A stretch of 64,000 bases of DNA, from contig NZ_JAWMPX010000002.1 of assembly GCF_033101155.1 (NCBI RefSeq), positions 248,001 through 312,000 of the forward strand, in the 5' to 3' direction. Source of the DNA: Tropicimonas sp033101155 (lineage in GTDB: Bacteria > Pseudomonadota > Alphaproteobacteria > Rhodobacterales > Rhodobacteraceae). How positions within the stretch are numbered: the stretch's first letter is position 1; each line of letters opens with the position of its first letter. The position numbers and the translations under genes are program-made. This document shows, one piece after another, positions 1 through 9,344 of the stretch. Under the pieces are notes generated by a model. It saw nothing but the letters and a program-made list of their open reading frames with translations, had not been told where the DNA came from and searched no databases.

Positions 1-1
1 C

Positions 2-670
2 GAAGGCTACGGGCTCTCGGAGGCAGGGCCGGTCGCCACGGCGTCGCTGCAGGAGGATTGCGTGCCGGGCACGGTCGGCCATGCGCTTCCGGGCTGCGAA
101 GTGAAGATCGGGGATCGCAACGAATTGCTGATCAAGACACCTGCGCGGATGCTGGGCTATTGGCAGCGCGAGGATGCCACGGCGGAATCCTTCGATGAGG
201 ACGGGTGGCTGCGCACGGGCGACATGGCGGAGATCGTCAATGGGCGCATCCGGATCTCGGGGCGGCTCAAGCATATCCTCGTGATGTCCAATGGTGAGAA
301 CGTGAACCCGCGGCCGATCGAGCTTGGCATCGAAAGCGACCCGCTGGTCGAACAGGTTTGCGTGGTGGGCGACGGGCGGTCCTTTCTCTCGGCGCTGGTG
401 GTGCTCAACCGCGATTACTGGACCGAGATGGCCAAGGAACTGGGGCTGGACGAGAACGCGCCCAACGCCCCGGAGGCGGAACGCTACATTCTCGAGCGGA
501 TCCGCAAGGCCTCCGGAGACATCCCCTCCTGGCAACAGATGAAGGCCTATCATGCGACATTGGACGAGTGGACCGTCGAGCGCCGCCTGATCACGCCGAC
601 GCTCAAGCTGCGCCGTGAACGGGTGATCGACGAGTACAAGGACGAAATCCGGGCCATCTACGCCAAATAG
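2..670 (+). CDS. Long-chain acyl-CoA ligase (AMP-binding), C-terminal part, cut by window start
   Basis: This is the last ~222 residues of an adenylate-forming acyl-CoA ligase, which activates a fatty acid with ATP and transfers it to CoA. The reading frame is open from base 2. It begins in the family motif YGLSEAG, so the N-terminal half and the start lie outside the window. Further on are the hinge and C-terminal signatures: GYWQRED, the aspartate in WLRTGDMAE, the arginine in RISGRLKH, and a late LKLRRERV stretch containing the usual catalytic lysine region. The DGWLRTGD and GRLKHILVMSNGENV pattern fits the FadD15-like long-chain ligases rather than acetyl-CoA synthetase. The exact substrate cannot be read from this fragment. 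The gene ends with TAG and is followed by about 1 kb without a confident gene. Confidence 0.85.
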   Translation, partial: EGYGLSEAGPVATASLQEDCVPGTVGHALPGCEVKIGDRNELLIKTPARMLGYWQREDATAESFDEDGWLRTGDMAEIVNGRIRISGRLKHILVMSNGENVNPRPIELGIESDPLVEQVCVVGDGRSFLSALVVLNRDYWTEMAKELGLDENAPNAPEAERYILERIRKASGDIPSWQQMKAYHATLDEWTVERRLITPTLKLRRERVIDEYKDEIRAIYAK

Positions 671-947
671 GGCAGGGTGCGAGCCGCCTTGAGATGCGGA
701 AATGGCGCGGATGATCCCGTGCCCACGCGACAGGCGTCCGGCCACCGGAGGTTGCGACGCGGGGGCCTTTTACTCGGGTCTGTTTTGCGTCATAGACGCG
801 AGGCTCCAGTCGTCGACTGCACAGCCTGCAAGAACCGTGACCTGCGCATCAATGGTCCGTCTCATCCTGCAGCGCCAATACGCGCATCGGCCTGCTGCCT
901 GACATCAACCAGCCGGCCACTGGCCCGCATGCAGAAGGTCTGAACGC

Positions 948-1328
948 GTGATCTCGGAAGTGAAACTGGCCCGGCTGCAGCGTCTATGGCGTGTCATTCG
1001 GCGTGTCGTTCTCGGTGTGGTTTTCGCGGTCCTCGCGCTGACGGTTCTCGTGACGGTGATCGGGACGTGGCGCGGACAGGCCTCCCGGGCGGAACTGCTG
1101 GGGGAAGATACTGTCCACGTGGTCCCGCATCTGCTGCGGTACACATATATCGGCGACGCACGGTTCGAGGCGGTTTGCAGGACGATCGAGGCCTGTGATG
1201 CAGCTGCGCAGGAGATCTGCGGCGACGCGGTTGTGCGGCTCGAGGAAAACCGGGACGCAGACGGAATCTGGCTCCTGCTGGCGGAATGCGAAGAGGGCAT
1301 ATCGCCCGCGTGGTCGAACGGGCAGTAA
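948..1328 (+). CDS. Hypothetical small protein with one N-terminal membrane segment
   Basis: This is an open frame of 126 residues with a GTG start. The first ~20 residues are rich in Arg and Lys, followed by one hydrophobic segment at about residues 20-42, so it would be anchored with the C-terminal part outside the cytoplasm. The exported part has four cysteines (in the stretch VCRTIEACDAAAQEICG and near the end), which could form disulfides. Codon use is GC-rich in third positions, like real genes nearby. However, long overlapping frames exist on the other strand, no good ribosome binding site is visible, and I do not recognise the family. It is reported as possible only. Confidence 0.35.
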   Translation: MISEVKLARLQRLWRVIRRVVLGVVFAVLALTVLVTVIGTWRGQASRAELLGEDTVHVVPHLLRYTYIGDARFEAVCRTIEACDAAAQEICGDAVVRLEENRDADGIWLLLAECEEGISPAWSNGQ

Positions 1329-1686
1329 TGTGCTCGGGTCCTCCCGGTCGAGGTCGATCCACGCCGTCCGTCTGAAGTCGTGCGCCCACCTGGCCGCAAT
1401 CAGTCCGGGCGGTAGCAATGACCCGTTCCGAACGCGACACCTGCGCTCCGGAGCATGTCGGGCGGGGTATGGGCGTTGGGAACCAAAGCTCGATCGGATG
1501 GCGTCCCGTCTATCGGCGTCCTTCAATGCATCTCGATACAGCAACATTTGCCGTGCCCGGATTTCCAGCCAAAGCGCGACAAACCGGCAGCATTCCCCCG
1601 AATCTGGCAGCTTCCCGAAGCGACAGGTTTCCCAGACGCTCCGAATTCGTTAAGCGAAGGGAAACGGTTTTGGGGTCCAAAAGAGC
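1329..1686. other. Gene-free stretch before lptF
   Basis: About 360 bases with no convincing gene in any frame. The part next to lptF (about 1600-1686) is relatively AT-rich and should hold the promoter of the lpt operon. It includes a TTAA half site at about 1649 that only partly resembles a CtrA box. No intrinsic terminator is visible for the upstream genes. Confidence 0.4.
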
Positions 1687-2817
1687 GTGACGAGATTCGA
1701 CCGATATTACGTTTACCAGTTGATGGTCTTGTTCGGCTTCTTCTCGCTCGTGCTGGTTTCCGTCTACTGGGTCAACAGGGCGGTGATCCTGTTCGACCAG
1801 ATCCTGTCGGATGGTCAATCTGCGGGTGCCTTCTTCACGCTGACGCTGTTTACCCTGCCCAATGTCGTGCGCATGGTGCTGCCGATCTCGGCCTTCGTTG
1901 CCGCTGTTTACGTCACCAACCGGCTGACCACCGAGAGCGAACTCGTCATCCCGCAAGCCGTCGGCATGTCGCCCTGGCGGATGGCGCGGCCGGTGGCGGT
2001 CTTCGGACTGATCGCCTCTTTGTTGATGGGGTTGCTGGTGCATGTCCTGGTCCCGGTCAGCCGCACCGAGCTGGCCGAACGCGCTGCCGAGATGGAGAGC
2101 GATATCGCCGCACGGATGCTGACCGAGGGGCGGTTTCTGCACCCGGCCAGCGGTATCACCTTTTATATCCGTTCCATCGATCGCGACGGGGAGATGCATG
2201 ATGTCTATCTCTCCGATGCCCGCACCGACAAATCGCGTACCGACTACCTGGCCGCGCGCGCCTATCTCGTCTCCGATGCAGCCGGACCGAAGCTCGTGAT
2301 GGTCGAGGGATCGGCCCAGACTTACGAGGCCGAAACCAGCCGCCTCGCCGTGACCACCTTCGACACGTTCACCTACGATATCGGCGCGCTGATGGCGTCG
2401 AACGGGCGCGGACGTCGGGATGTGCGCGAATACAGTACCTACACGCTCTTTTTCCCCGACGAGGCCGCAATGGAGGCCACGCGGGCCGACGTGGCCGAAT
2501 TCCGCTACGAGGGCCACCTGCGAATTGCCCAGCCCTTCAACCCGCTGGTCATCTCGCTGATGGGCGTTGCCGCCCTGATGCTGGGCGGGTTCTCGCGGTT
2601 CGGGATCTGGCCGCAGATCGCCCTCGCGGTTGCGCTGATCATCGTGTTGCAGGCCATCGAGAATGGGGTCGCCGATATTTCCCGCCGCGACGACTCGCTC
2701 TGGCCGCTGATCTACCTGCCCAGCGTGCTTGGCATATTGGTGACCGGCGCGCTGCTCTGGATCTCCAGCCGTCCCAGTTTCTTCAAGCGCGTGAAGCGTC
2801 CGGAGGTGGTCGCATGA
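1687..2817 (+). CDS. lptF: LPS export ABC transporter permease LptF
   Basis: This is one of the two inner-membrane permeases (with LptG) that form the LptB2FG transporter extracting lipopolysaccharide from the inner membrane. The 376-residue protein has the YjgP/YjgQ family layout: membrane segments at about 10-32, 55-80 and 98-120, a periplasmic beta-jellyroll domain at about 125-270, and three membrane segments at about 275-360. GTG at 1687 is taken as the start because the next residues (TRFDRYYVYQL) match the usual amphipathic N-terminus. It overlaps lptG by four bases (ATGA), showing translational coupling. The cytoplasmic ATPase LptB is not in this window. Confidence 0.93.
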   Translation: MTRFDRYYVYQLMVLFGFFSLVLVSVYWVNRAVILFDQILSDGQSAGAFFTLTLFTLPNVVRMVLPISAFVAAVYVTNRLTTESELVIPQAVGMSPWRMARPVAVFGLIASLLMGLLVHVLVPVSRTELAERAAEMESDIAARMLTEGRFLHPASGITFYIRSIDRDGEMHDVYLSDARTDKSRTDYLAARAYLVSDAAGPKLVMVEGSAQTYEAETSRLAVTTFDTFTYDIGALMASNGRGRRDVREYSTYTLFFPDEAAMEATRADVAEFRYEGHLRIAQPFNPLVISLMGVAALMLGGFSRFGIWPQIALAVALIIVLQAIENGVADISRRDDSLWPLIYLPSVLGILVTGALLWISSRPSFFKRVKRPEVVA

Positions 2818-3920
2818 AGCTCCAGCTCTACTTCGCCCGCAAGTTCCTCTGGATGACGGCCGGCCTTTTCGTAACCTTCGCCATTTTCATGATCCTGATC
2901 GACATGGTCGAGCAGATGCGCCGCTTCGATGCCGACGTGCTCTCCTTCACCGGCGCGTTGTTGCTGGCGTCGCTCTCGGTGCCGGAGACGCTTTACCTGA
3001 TCCTGCCATTGGTCGTCATGCTGTCGACATTGGCGCTCTTCCTGTCGCTGGCGCGGACCTCGGAACTGGTGGTGACTCGGGCGGCAGGGCGCTCGGCTCT
3101 GCGGGCGATCATCGCGCCGGTCATGGCGGCCTTCTTCGTTGGCGTGCTGGGCGTGACGGTGATGAACCCCTTCGTCGCTGCGAGCAAGCATGTCTATGAA
3201 AAACGCGCGGCGGAGTTTCTTGGCAAGGGCGGCAACACCTTCTCGGTCAGCCGCGAAGGGCTTTGGCTCCGGCAGGGCGATGCCGAAGGGCAAACCGTCA
3301 TCCGCGCCGGTCGCGCCAATCTCGACGGCACCGAGCTTTATGACGTCACCTTCCTGACCTTCAACGCCGACAGTCCCGGCCAAGGCGGCGTGCTGCGCCG
3401 TGCCGAGGCACAGGAGGCCACGCTGGGCAACGGCGCCTGGTCTCTCAGAGGGGTCAAGATCTGGCCGCTCGAGGTCGACAATCCCGAGGCCGAAGCGATC
3501 TATCACGAGACGCTCGTGCTTCCCTCCACGCTGACCACGGAGCAGATTCGCGACAGTTTCGGCTCGCCGTCTTCTGTGCCGATCTGGGATCTTCCCGCAT
3601 TCATCGAAGATCTCGACAATGCGGGCTTCTCGGCCCGCGCGCATCGTGTCTGGTTCCAGATGGAGCTTGCCCTGCCATTCTTCGTCGCCTCCATGGTGTT
3701 GATCGGCGCCGGTTTCACCATGCGCCACACGCGTTTCGGCAAGACCGGCCTGATGGTGCTGCTGTCGCTCCTGATGGGATTCGGCGCCTTTTTCATTCGC
3801 AATTTCGCGCAGATCCTCGGGCAGAACGGTGACATTCCCGTAGCACTCGCCGCCTGGGCGCCGCCCGCCATCGCGATGCTGATGTCGCTCGGGCTGCTCT
3901 TGCATACGGAGGATGGCTGA
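2814..3920 (+). CDS. lptG: LPS export ABC transporter permease LptG
   Basis: This is the second permease of the lipopolysaccharide extractor. It has 368 residues with the same fold as LptF: N-terminal membrane segments at about 12-34, 55-80 and 98-122, a periplasmic jellyroll domain, and C-terminal membrane segments from about residue 285 to the end. The ATG overlaps the lptF stop and its own TGA shares one base with the lptD start, so lptF-lptG-lptD are translationally coupled. The assignment to LptG rather than LptF rests on order and on the shorter N-terminus typical of LptG. Confidence 0.92.
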   Translation: MKLQLYFARKFLWMTAGLFVTFAIFMILIDMVEQMRRFDADVLSFTGALLLASLSVPETLYLILPLVVMLSTLALFLSLARTSELVVTRAAGRSALRAIIAPVMAAFFVGVLGVTVMNPFVAASKHVYEKRAAEFLGKGGNTFSVSREGLWLRQGDAEGQTVIRAGRANLDGTELYDVTFLTFNADSPGQGGVLRRAEAQEATLGNGAWSLRGVKIWPLEVDNPEAEAIYHETLVLPSTLTTEQIRDSFGSPSSVPIWDLPAFIEDLDNAGFSARAHRVWFQMELALPFFVASMVLIGAGFTMRHTRFGKTGLMVLLSLLMGFGAFFIRNFAQILGQNGDIPVALAAWAPPAIAMLMSLGLLLHTEDG

Positions 3921-6097
3921 TGCGGAGTCATCCTGCCTCCCGATTGGCTTCGGTCACACAAGGCGCGCTCCGGCGCGGCCTGCTCTTGCTCACGACCGCG
4001 CTTTGCTTGGGTACGACGACGGCCTTTGCGCAGGACGAGAGCGACGCACCCTCGACCCTGATCGCCGACCGGGTCGAGATCACGGCCGATGGCAAGCTTG
4101 TGGCCTCCGGGAATGTCGAGGCGATGCAGGGCGAGTATCACCTGACGGCTGCGCGGATAACCTATGATCCGGAGTCCGAAACGCTCGATGTCGACGGGCC
4201 GATCACCCTGCAACAGGGCGACAATTCCGTTATCCTCGCCGAAAGCGCCGCGCTGACAACAGATCTCCGGGAAGGCTTGATGTCATCGGCCCGGATCGTG
4301 CTCGACCAGCAGCTCCAGATCAGCGCGGTCGAGGGCAATCGCGTCGGCGGCCGGTATACCCAGCTCTACAACACCGTTGCATCCTCCTGCGAGGTCTGCG
4401 CCGCTCGTCCAACCCCGGTCTGGCAGATCCGCGCCCAGAAGGTTGTCCATGACAACCTCGAAAAGCAGATCTATTTCGACCATGCACGGTTCGAAGTCAT
4501 GGGCGTCCCGGTGATGTATTTCCCGCAACTGCGCATGCCCGATCCCTCGCTGGAACGCGCCACCGGTTTCCTGACACCGGAATTCATCAGCAGCTCGGAA
4601 TTCGGCAATGGGTTCAAGATCCCCTATTTTATTGCACTGTCCGATCATCACGACCTGACGCTGACCCCCTATATCGCCGTCGAGCACACGCAGACCCTGG
4701 AGTTGCGCTACCGGCGCGCCTTTCAGAAAGGCTATGTCGAATTCAACGGCGCGGTCTCCAGCGATTCCATCCAGACGGAGCCGCGCGGTTATCTCTTCGG
4801 CGAAGGCCGGTTCTCATTGCCGCGGGATTTCAGGCTCACCTTCGACATCGAGACCACCACGGATGACGATTATCTCGACGATTACGACTATTCCGGCAAG
4901 GACCGGCTGGACAGCGCCATCACCGTGCAGCGCACGAAACGCGACCGGCTCTTCCATGCGCAGGTCATCTTTTACGAATCCCTGCGCTCCGAAGAGAGCA
5001 ACCTGACCCAACCCTTTCGTGTGACCGACATCACCTGGCAGCAACGGGTTCAGCCAGACATGATCGGTGGCATTCTGACCTATGCGCTGGACCTGCATGG
5101 CCACCAGCGCCGGTCCGAGGAGGACGTGACGGGGCGGGACGTTGCGCGGCTGACCGGTCAGGTCGACTGGCGGCGCGACTGGGTCGGTCCATGGGGCATG
5201 CTGCTGGCTGCGGAGACGGTGGCGCTGGTCGATCACACTCAGGTCACCGATGACAGCAACTACGAGAGCGCCACGACACAGGTCATTCCCTATGGCGTGG
5301 CCGAGATACGTTGGCCCTGGGTGAAACAGGCCCGCAAGGCCAGCCATGTGATAGAACCCGTGGTCCAGCTCGTCTACAGCCCGGAAAGCGATACCGACAC
5401 GCCGACCGACGAGAGCACCCAGCTCGAACTGGATTCCGGCAATCTCTATTCGCTGTCGCGTTACCCGGCCTATGACGAATTCGAGGCGGGGCTGCGGGCC
5501 AATCTCGGCCTGAGCTGGACGCGCTACGACCCGAACGGCTGGTCGATGCGCAGCACGATCGGGCGGATCCTGCGCGCCGAGGATCTCGGGCAGTTCGATG
5601 GCTACGAGATCCTGGAGGGCTCCGAGTCGGATTGGCTGGCGGAAGTGCAATTCGACCTGCCCAACCGGATCAGCATCGGCAACCGGGCGATGTTCGACGA
5701 TGATTTCGATTTCAGCCGCAACGAGCTGCGCGTCGATTGGTATGGTGAGGTGCTTGATATCGGGGCAAGCTATATCTGGCTGGAACCGAGCACGATCGAG
5801 AGCCGGAACGTCCGAACGCGTGAATGGACGATCGAGGCCGATTGGGATGTCAATGAGCGCCTCTCGACTTCCCTGGATTGGCGCTACGACATGGTCTATG
5901 AGCGCGCGCATTCGACGACGCTCGGGATCGAGTACCAGACGGAATGCATGAGTTTCGATTTCGGCATCGAGCGCAGCTATTCCGAGTATGATCAGGACGA
6001 ACCGGACACCGATTTCACATTCCAGGTTGACCTGGCGGGGATCAGCGGCGCTGGAGGCGGGCGCTCGCGGCCTGTGCGGCTGGGATGCCGTGGCTAG
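3920..6097 (+). CDS. lptD: LPS assembly outer-membrane protein LptD
   Basis: LptD inserts lipopolysaccharide into the outer leaflet of the outer membrane. The 725-residue protein starts with a signal peptide (Arg-rich region, hydrophobic core, cleavage after AFA at about residue 37). An LptA-like (OstA) periplasmic domain follows at about 45-150, with the pattern LIADRVEITADGKLVASGNVEA. The rest is rich in alternating beta strands of the 26-strand barrel. The mature part has four cysteines, two in SCEVC and two near the C-terminus, as needed for the two disulfides known in E. coli LptD. The partner lipoprotein LptE is not seen nearby, as is common in alphaproteobacteria. The surA-like chaperone gene follows. 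Confidence 0.93.
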   Translation: MRSHPASRLASVTQGALRRGLLLLTTALCLGTTTAFAQDESDAPSTLIADRVEITADGKLVASGNVEAMQGEYHLTAARITYDPESETLDVDGPITLQQGDNSVILAESAALTTDLREGLMSSARIVLDQQLQISAVEGNRVGGRYTQLYNTVASSCEVCAARPTPVWQIRAQKVVHDNLEKQIYFDHARFEVMGVPVMYFPQLRMPDPSLERATGFLTPEFISSSEFGNGFKIPYFIALSDHHDLTLTPYIAVEHTQTLELRYRRAFQKGYVEFNGAVSSDSIQTEPRGYLFGEGRFSLPRDFRLTFDIETTTDDDYLDDYDYSGKDRLDSAITVQRTKRDRLFHAQVIFYESLRSEESNLTQPFRVTDITWQQRVQPDMIGGILTYALDLHGHQRRSEEDVTGRDVARLTGQVDWRRDWVGPWGMLLAAETVALVDHTQVTDDSNYESATTQVIPYGVAEIRWPWVKQARKASHVIEPVVQLVYSPESDTDTPTDESTQLELDSGNLYSLSRYPAYDEFEAGLRANLGLSWTRYDPNGWSMRSTIGRILRAEDLGQFDGYEILEGSESDWLAEVQFDLPNRISIGNRAMFDDDFDFSRNELRVDWYGEVLDIGASYIWLEPSTIESRNVRTREWTIEADWDVNERLSTSLDWRYDMVYERAHSTTLGIEYQTECMSFDFGIERSYSEYDQDEPDTDFTFQVDLAGISGAGGGRSRPVRLGCRG

Positions 6098-6205
6098 CGC
6101 AACGGCGCGAGGCACTCAGAGCGGCTTGTCGGGCCGCGCGGGCTAGCTTAGAACGCTTGGGAACGCGACGGGACCGTCGCGACAGAAGGCAAGAGGGCAA
6201 GGGCG

Positions 6206-7453
6206 ATGAACCGAATGGTACTGGCAAGTGGGGCGCGGTTGGCCGCCTGGGCGCTGGCGGGCATCCTTCTGGTTGCGGGCGGGCAGGGGATCGCGCAATC
6301 CGGCAATCCCTTCGCCCCGATCGCCTTCGTCAATGACCGCGCCATCACGGCCTACGAGCTTGAGCAGCGCAAGACGGTTCTGCGGCTCTTTCGGGCGCCG
6401 GGCAATCTCGACGATGTCGCGCTGGAGCAGCTGATAGACGACCGGCTGCGGCAGGACGCGACCGTGGCGACCGGCATCAGCCTCGCTCCGGAGGAGATCC
6501 GCGAAGGCATGGCAGAGTTTGCCGGCCGCACCAACATGGATCTCGACACGTTCCTGTCGGCGCTGGCCGCGCAGGGGGTCTCCGAAGAGACGCTGCGCGA
6601 CTTCGTCAAGGCCGGGCTCGGCTGGCGCAAGGTCGTTCAGGCCCGTTTCGCCCCGCGCGCGCAGGTTACCGATGCCGAGGTCGACCGTGCCCTCGCGCTG
6701 ACCGGACGGTCTGGCGGCGCCGTGGTCCAACTGGCCGAGATCATGCTCCCGGCACGCAACGGGGCCGAACAGCAGAGTTCCGAAGCGCTGGCCCAGGAGT
6801 TGCGTGGCAGTATCAACAGCACGGCCGATTTCGCCGCCGCTGCCCGTCGCTACTCCGTGGCCCCGTCCAAGGACAATGGCGGACGCACCGGGCGTTCCAC
6901 CCCGCTATCCGAGCTTCCCCCCGCCCTGCGCAGCCAGATCCTGACCCTGGCGCCGGGCGATGTCTCCGAACCGATCTCCGGCGGTACCGTCATCGCGCTG
7001 TTCCAGCTGCTGAGCCTGTCCGAGACCGGTTTTAAGGAGGCCGAGACCGTATCTATCGACTATGCGGAATATCTCATTCCCGGTGGGCAGGGCGAAGCGG
7101 CGCGCAAGGAGGCCGGCAGGGTTCTCGCGAAGGTCGATAGCTGTGACGATCTCTACGGCATCAATCTCAAGCAGGCCCCTGAGCGGCTGGCCCGGCACAC
7201 GCGACCAGTTCAGGAAATCCCCCAAAGCGTGGCGGTGGAACTGGCCAAGCTCGACGAGGGCGAGGTCTCGACCCTGCTGACGCGGGGCGACAACATGCTC
7301 TTCCTGATGCTCTGCAGCCGGGCCCCGGCGCTTGGCGAAGAGGCCCCGAATCGCGACGCTATCCGTCGCAGTCTGTTCAGCAAGCGCGTTGCCGCCTATG
7401 GCGACGGCTATCTCGCCCAACTCCGGGCGGACGCGATCATCCGGTACCCCTGA
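6206..7453 (+). CDS. surA: Periplasmic peptidyl-prolyl isomerase/chaperone, SurA-like
   Basis: This is an exported folding helper for outer-membrane proteins, fitting its place right after lptD, whose product is a classic SurA client. It has 415 residues with a signal peptide (hydrophobic core to about residue 31). A SurA N-terminal chaperone domain follows (IAFVNDRAITAYELEQR, then a helical region with LEQLIDDRLRQ). One parvulin PpiC domain lies at about 175-275, with a GGRTGRSTPLSELPPAL stretch that departs from the usual GGDLGW...LP motif, so isomerase activity may be reduced. A second parvulin domain is not evident. The TGA shares one base with the pdxA start. Family assignment is firm; equivalence to E. 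coli SurA is inferred. Confidence 0.85.
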   Translation: MNRMVLASGARLAAWALAGILLVAGGQGIAQSGNPFAPIAFVNDRAITAYELEQRKTVLRLFRAPGNLDDVALEQLIDDRLRQDATVATGISLAPEEIREGMAEFAGRTNMDLDTFLSALAAQGVSEETLRDFVKAGLGWRKVVQARFAPRAQVTDAEVDRALALTGRSGGAVVQLAEIMLPARNGAEQQSSEALAQELRGSINSTADFAAAARRYSVAPSKDNGGRTGRSTPLSELPPALRSQILTLAPGDVSEPISGGTVIALFQLLSLSETGFKEAETVSIDYAEYLIPGGQGEAARKEAGRVLAKVDSCDDLYGINLKQAPERLARHTRPVQEIPQSVAVELAKLDEGEVSTLLTRGDNMLFLMLCSRAPALGEEAPNRDAIRRSLFSKRVAAYGDGYLAQLRADAIIRYP

Positions 7454-8445
7454 TGGCCGAGGCTACCATTTCCTGCGCACCGCCGGTGATGACCTGCGGT
7501 GAGCCAGCCGGTGTGGGGCCTGAGATCGCCGCCCGACTCTGGCGGCAGGAACGCGCGGCCGAACCCTTCGCCTGGATCGGCGATCCGACCCATTTGCCGC
7601 CGGACACGCCCTGGCGCGCGATTTCGAGCCCGTCGGAGGCCCGCGCGGTGTCGCGCGATGCGCTCCCGGTCATCTCGCACGCCTTTCCCGGTCCGGCCAT
7701 CCCTGGGCAGCCCGCACCGGGCAATGCCTCCGAGGTGGTCGAAGTGATCGCCCGCGCCGTGACCTATGCCCGCTCGGGCGAGGCAGGCGCCGTCGTTACG
7801 GCCCCGATCAGCAAGAAGGTCCTGCAAGACGGTGCCGGCTTCGTCTATCCCGGCCACACCGAGTTTCTCGCCGCTCTCGGCGAGGTGGATCGCGTGGTCA
7901 TGATGCTCGCCTGCGAAGCGTTGCGGGTTGTTCCCGCGACGATCCATATCGCGTTGTCGGAGGTGCCGGGCGCGCTGACGCCGGCGCTGCTGGAAGAGAC
8001 GATCCGGATCACCGAGGCCGGCCTGCGCCGCGATTTCGGGATCGCCGCGCCGCGCCTCGCCGTGGCGGGGCTGAACCCGCATGCCGGCGAAGGCGGGGCG
8101 ATGGGCCATGAGGAGCTGGACTGGATTGCGCCGCTTCTGGAGCAGCTGCGCGGCGAGGGGCTCCGGCTCTCCGGGCCGCTTCCGGCCGACACGATGTTTC
8201 ACCCCGAGGCGCGGGCGCGCTATGACGCCGCGATCTGCGCCTATCACGACCAGGCGCTGATCCCGATCAAGACGCTGGATTTCGCCCGCGGCGTAAACGT
8301 GACGCTGGGTCTGCCCTTCATCCGCACCTCGCCCGATCACGGCACGGCCTTCGACATTGCCGGGACGGGCCAGGCCGATATCCGCTCGACGCTCGAAGCG
8401 CTGCGGATGGCCGGACGGATGGCGGCACGCCGGGCCGCGGTGTGA
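7453..8445 (+). CDS. pdxA: 4-hydroxythreonine-4-phosphate dehydrogenase PdxA
   Basis: PdxA catalyses the NAD-dependent oxidation and decarboxylation of 4-phospho-hydroxy-L-threonine, the step before pyridoxine phosphate ring closure. The 330-residue length is normal. The family features are the N-terminal MTCGEPAGVGPEI, PGHTEFLA with one metal-binding His, NPHAGE, a second His in YHDQALIP, and the C-terminal SPDHGTAFDIAG with the third metal His. ATG at 7453 overlaps the surA stop by one base. The surA-pdxA-rsmA order is a widely conserved arrangement in Proteobacteria. Confidence 0.96.
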   Translation: MAEATISCAPPVMTCGEPAGVGPEIAARLWRQERAAEPFAWIGDPTHLPPDTPWRAISSPSEARAVSRDALPVISHAFPGPAIPGQPAPGNASEVVEVIARAVTYARSGEAGAVVTAPISKKVLQDGAGFVYPGHTEFLAALGEVDRVVMMLACEALRVVPATIHIALSEVPGALTPALLEETIRITEAGLRRDFGIAAPRLAVAGLNPHAGEGGAMGHEELDWIAPLLEQLRGEGLRLSGPLPADTMFHPEARARYDAAICAYHDQALIPIKTLDFARGVNVTLGLPFIRTSPDHGTAFDIAGTGQADIRSTLEALRMAGRMAARRAAV

Positions 8446-8475
8446 CCGCGCCACGAAAACAGGGAAGGATCTGAC

Positions 8476-9327
8476 GTGAGTTCCATCGACAGTCTTCCAC
8501 CCCTCCGGGAGGTGATCGCGACGCATGAGCTGGCGGCGAAGAAGTCGCTTGGCCAGAATTTCCTGCTCGACCTGAACCTGACGTCGCGGATCGCGCGGAT
8601 TCCGGGCGATCTGTCCAACGCCTCCGTGCTCGAGGTCGGGCCGGGTCCCGGTGGGCTGACGCGCGGGTTGCTGGCCGAAGGGGCCGGCAAGGTGTTGGCG
8701 ATCGAGAAGGATTCGCGCTGCCTGCCGGCGCTGGCCGAGATCGCGGAGATCTGGCCGGGACGGCTGGAGGTGATCCGGGCCGACGCCCTGAAACTGGACC
8801 CGCTGGCGCATCTGGAGCCGCCGATCCATGTCGTGGCGAACCTGCCCTACAATGTCGGCACCGAGCTGCTGGTGCGCTGGCTGACCCCGGAGAGCTGGCC
8901 GCCTTACTGGTCTTCGTTGACGCTGATGTTCCAGCAGGAAGTGGCCGAACGGATCGTGGCGCAGCCGGGCGATAAGGCGTATGGGCGGCTCGCCGTACTG
9001 GCGCAGTGGCGTTGCGAGGCGCGGATCGCGCTGCGCCTGCCGCCGGAAGCCTTCACGCCACCGCCCAAGGTCCATTCCGCCGTGGTTCACCTGAAACCGC
9101 GCCCCGAGCCGATCTACCCGGCCGATCCCGAGGTTCTGAGCCGCGTCGTGGCGATGGCTTTCAACCAGCGCCGCAAGATGCTGCGCTCGGCGCTGAAGGG
9201 GCTTGGCGGCGATGTCGAAGCGCTGCTTGAAGCCGCCGGCATCGCCCCGACCGAACGGGCGGAGCGGGTCTCGCTGGAAAGGTTCGCAGCACTAGCGCGT
9301 GAAGTCACGGCGCGCGGAAAGGCCTGA
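8476..9327 (+). CDS. rsmA: 16S rRNA (adenine1518/1519-N6)-dimethyltransferase RsmA
   Basis: RsmA (KsgA) uses S-adenosylmethionine to dimethylate two adenines near the 3' end of 16S rRNA, a late 30S assembly checkpoint. The 283-residue protein has the family opening KKSLGQNFLLD, SAM motif I LEVGPGPGGLT, an acidic motif II (IEKD), and the catalytic motif NLPYNVGT. GTG at 8476 is used as start with an AAGGA-like sequence about 8 bases upstream. It is the last gene of the plus-strand lpt-surA-pdxA operon and faces the convergent cinA with only 17 bases between the stops. Confidence 0.96.
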   Translation: MSSIDSLPPLREVIATHELAAKKSLGQNFLLDLNLTSRIARIPGDLSNASVLEVGPGPGGLTRGLLAEGAGKVLAIEKDSRCLPALAEIAEIWPGRLEVIRADALKLDPLAHLEPPIHVVANLPYNVGTELLVRWLTPESWPPYWSSLTLMFQQEVAERIVAQPGDKAYGRLAVLAQWRCEARIALRLPPEAFTPPPKVHSAVVHLKPRPEPIYPADPEVLSRVVAMAFNQRRKMLRSALKGLGGDVEALLEAAGIAPTERAERVSLERFAALAREVTARGKA

Positions 9328-9344
9328 GGCCGGAGCGTACCCGT

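Noticed and set aside
671..947. Small frames after the acyl-CoA ligase
   Set aside because: They have mixed codon use, Arg-rich shadow-like translations and no binding sites; nothing supports a gene.
1645..1670. Possible CtrA box upstream of lptF
   Set aside because: TTAA is followed at the right spacing by GAAAC, not TTAAC, so only a half site remains.
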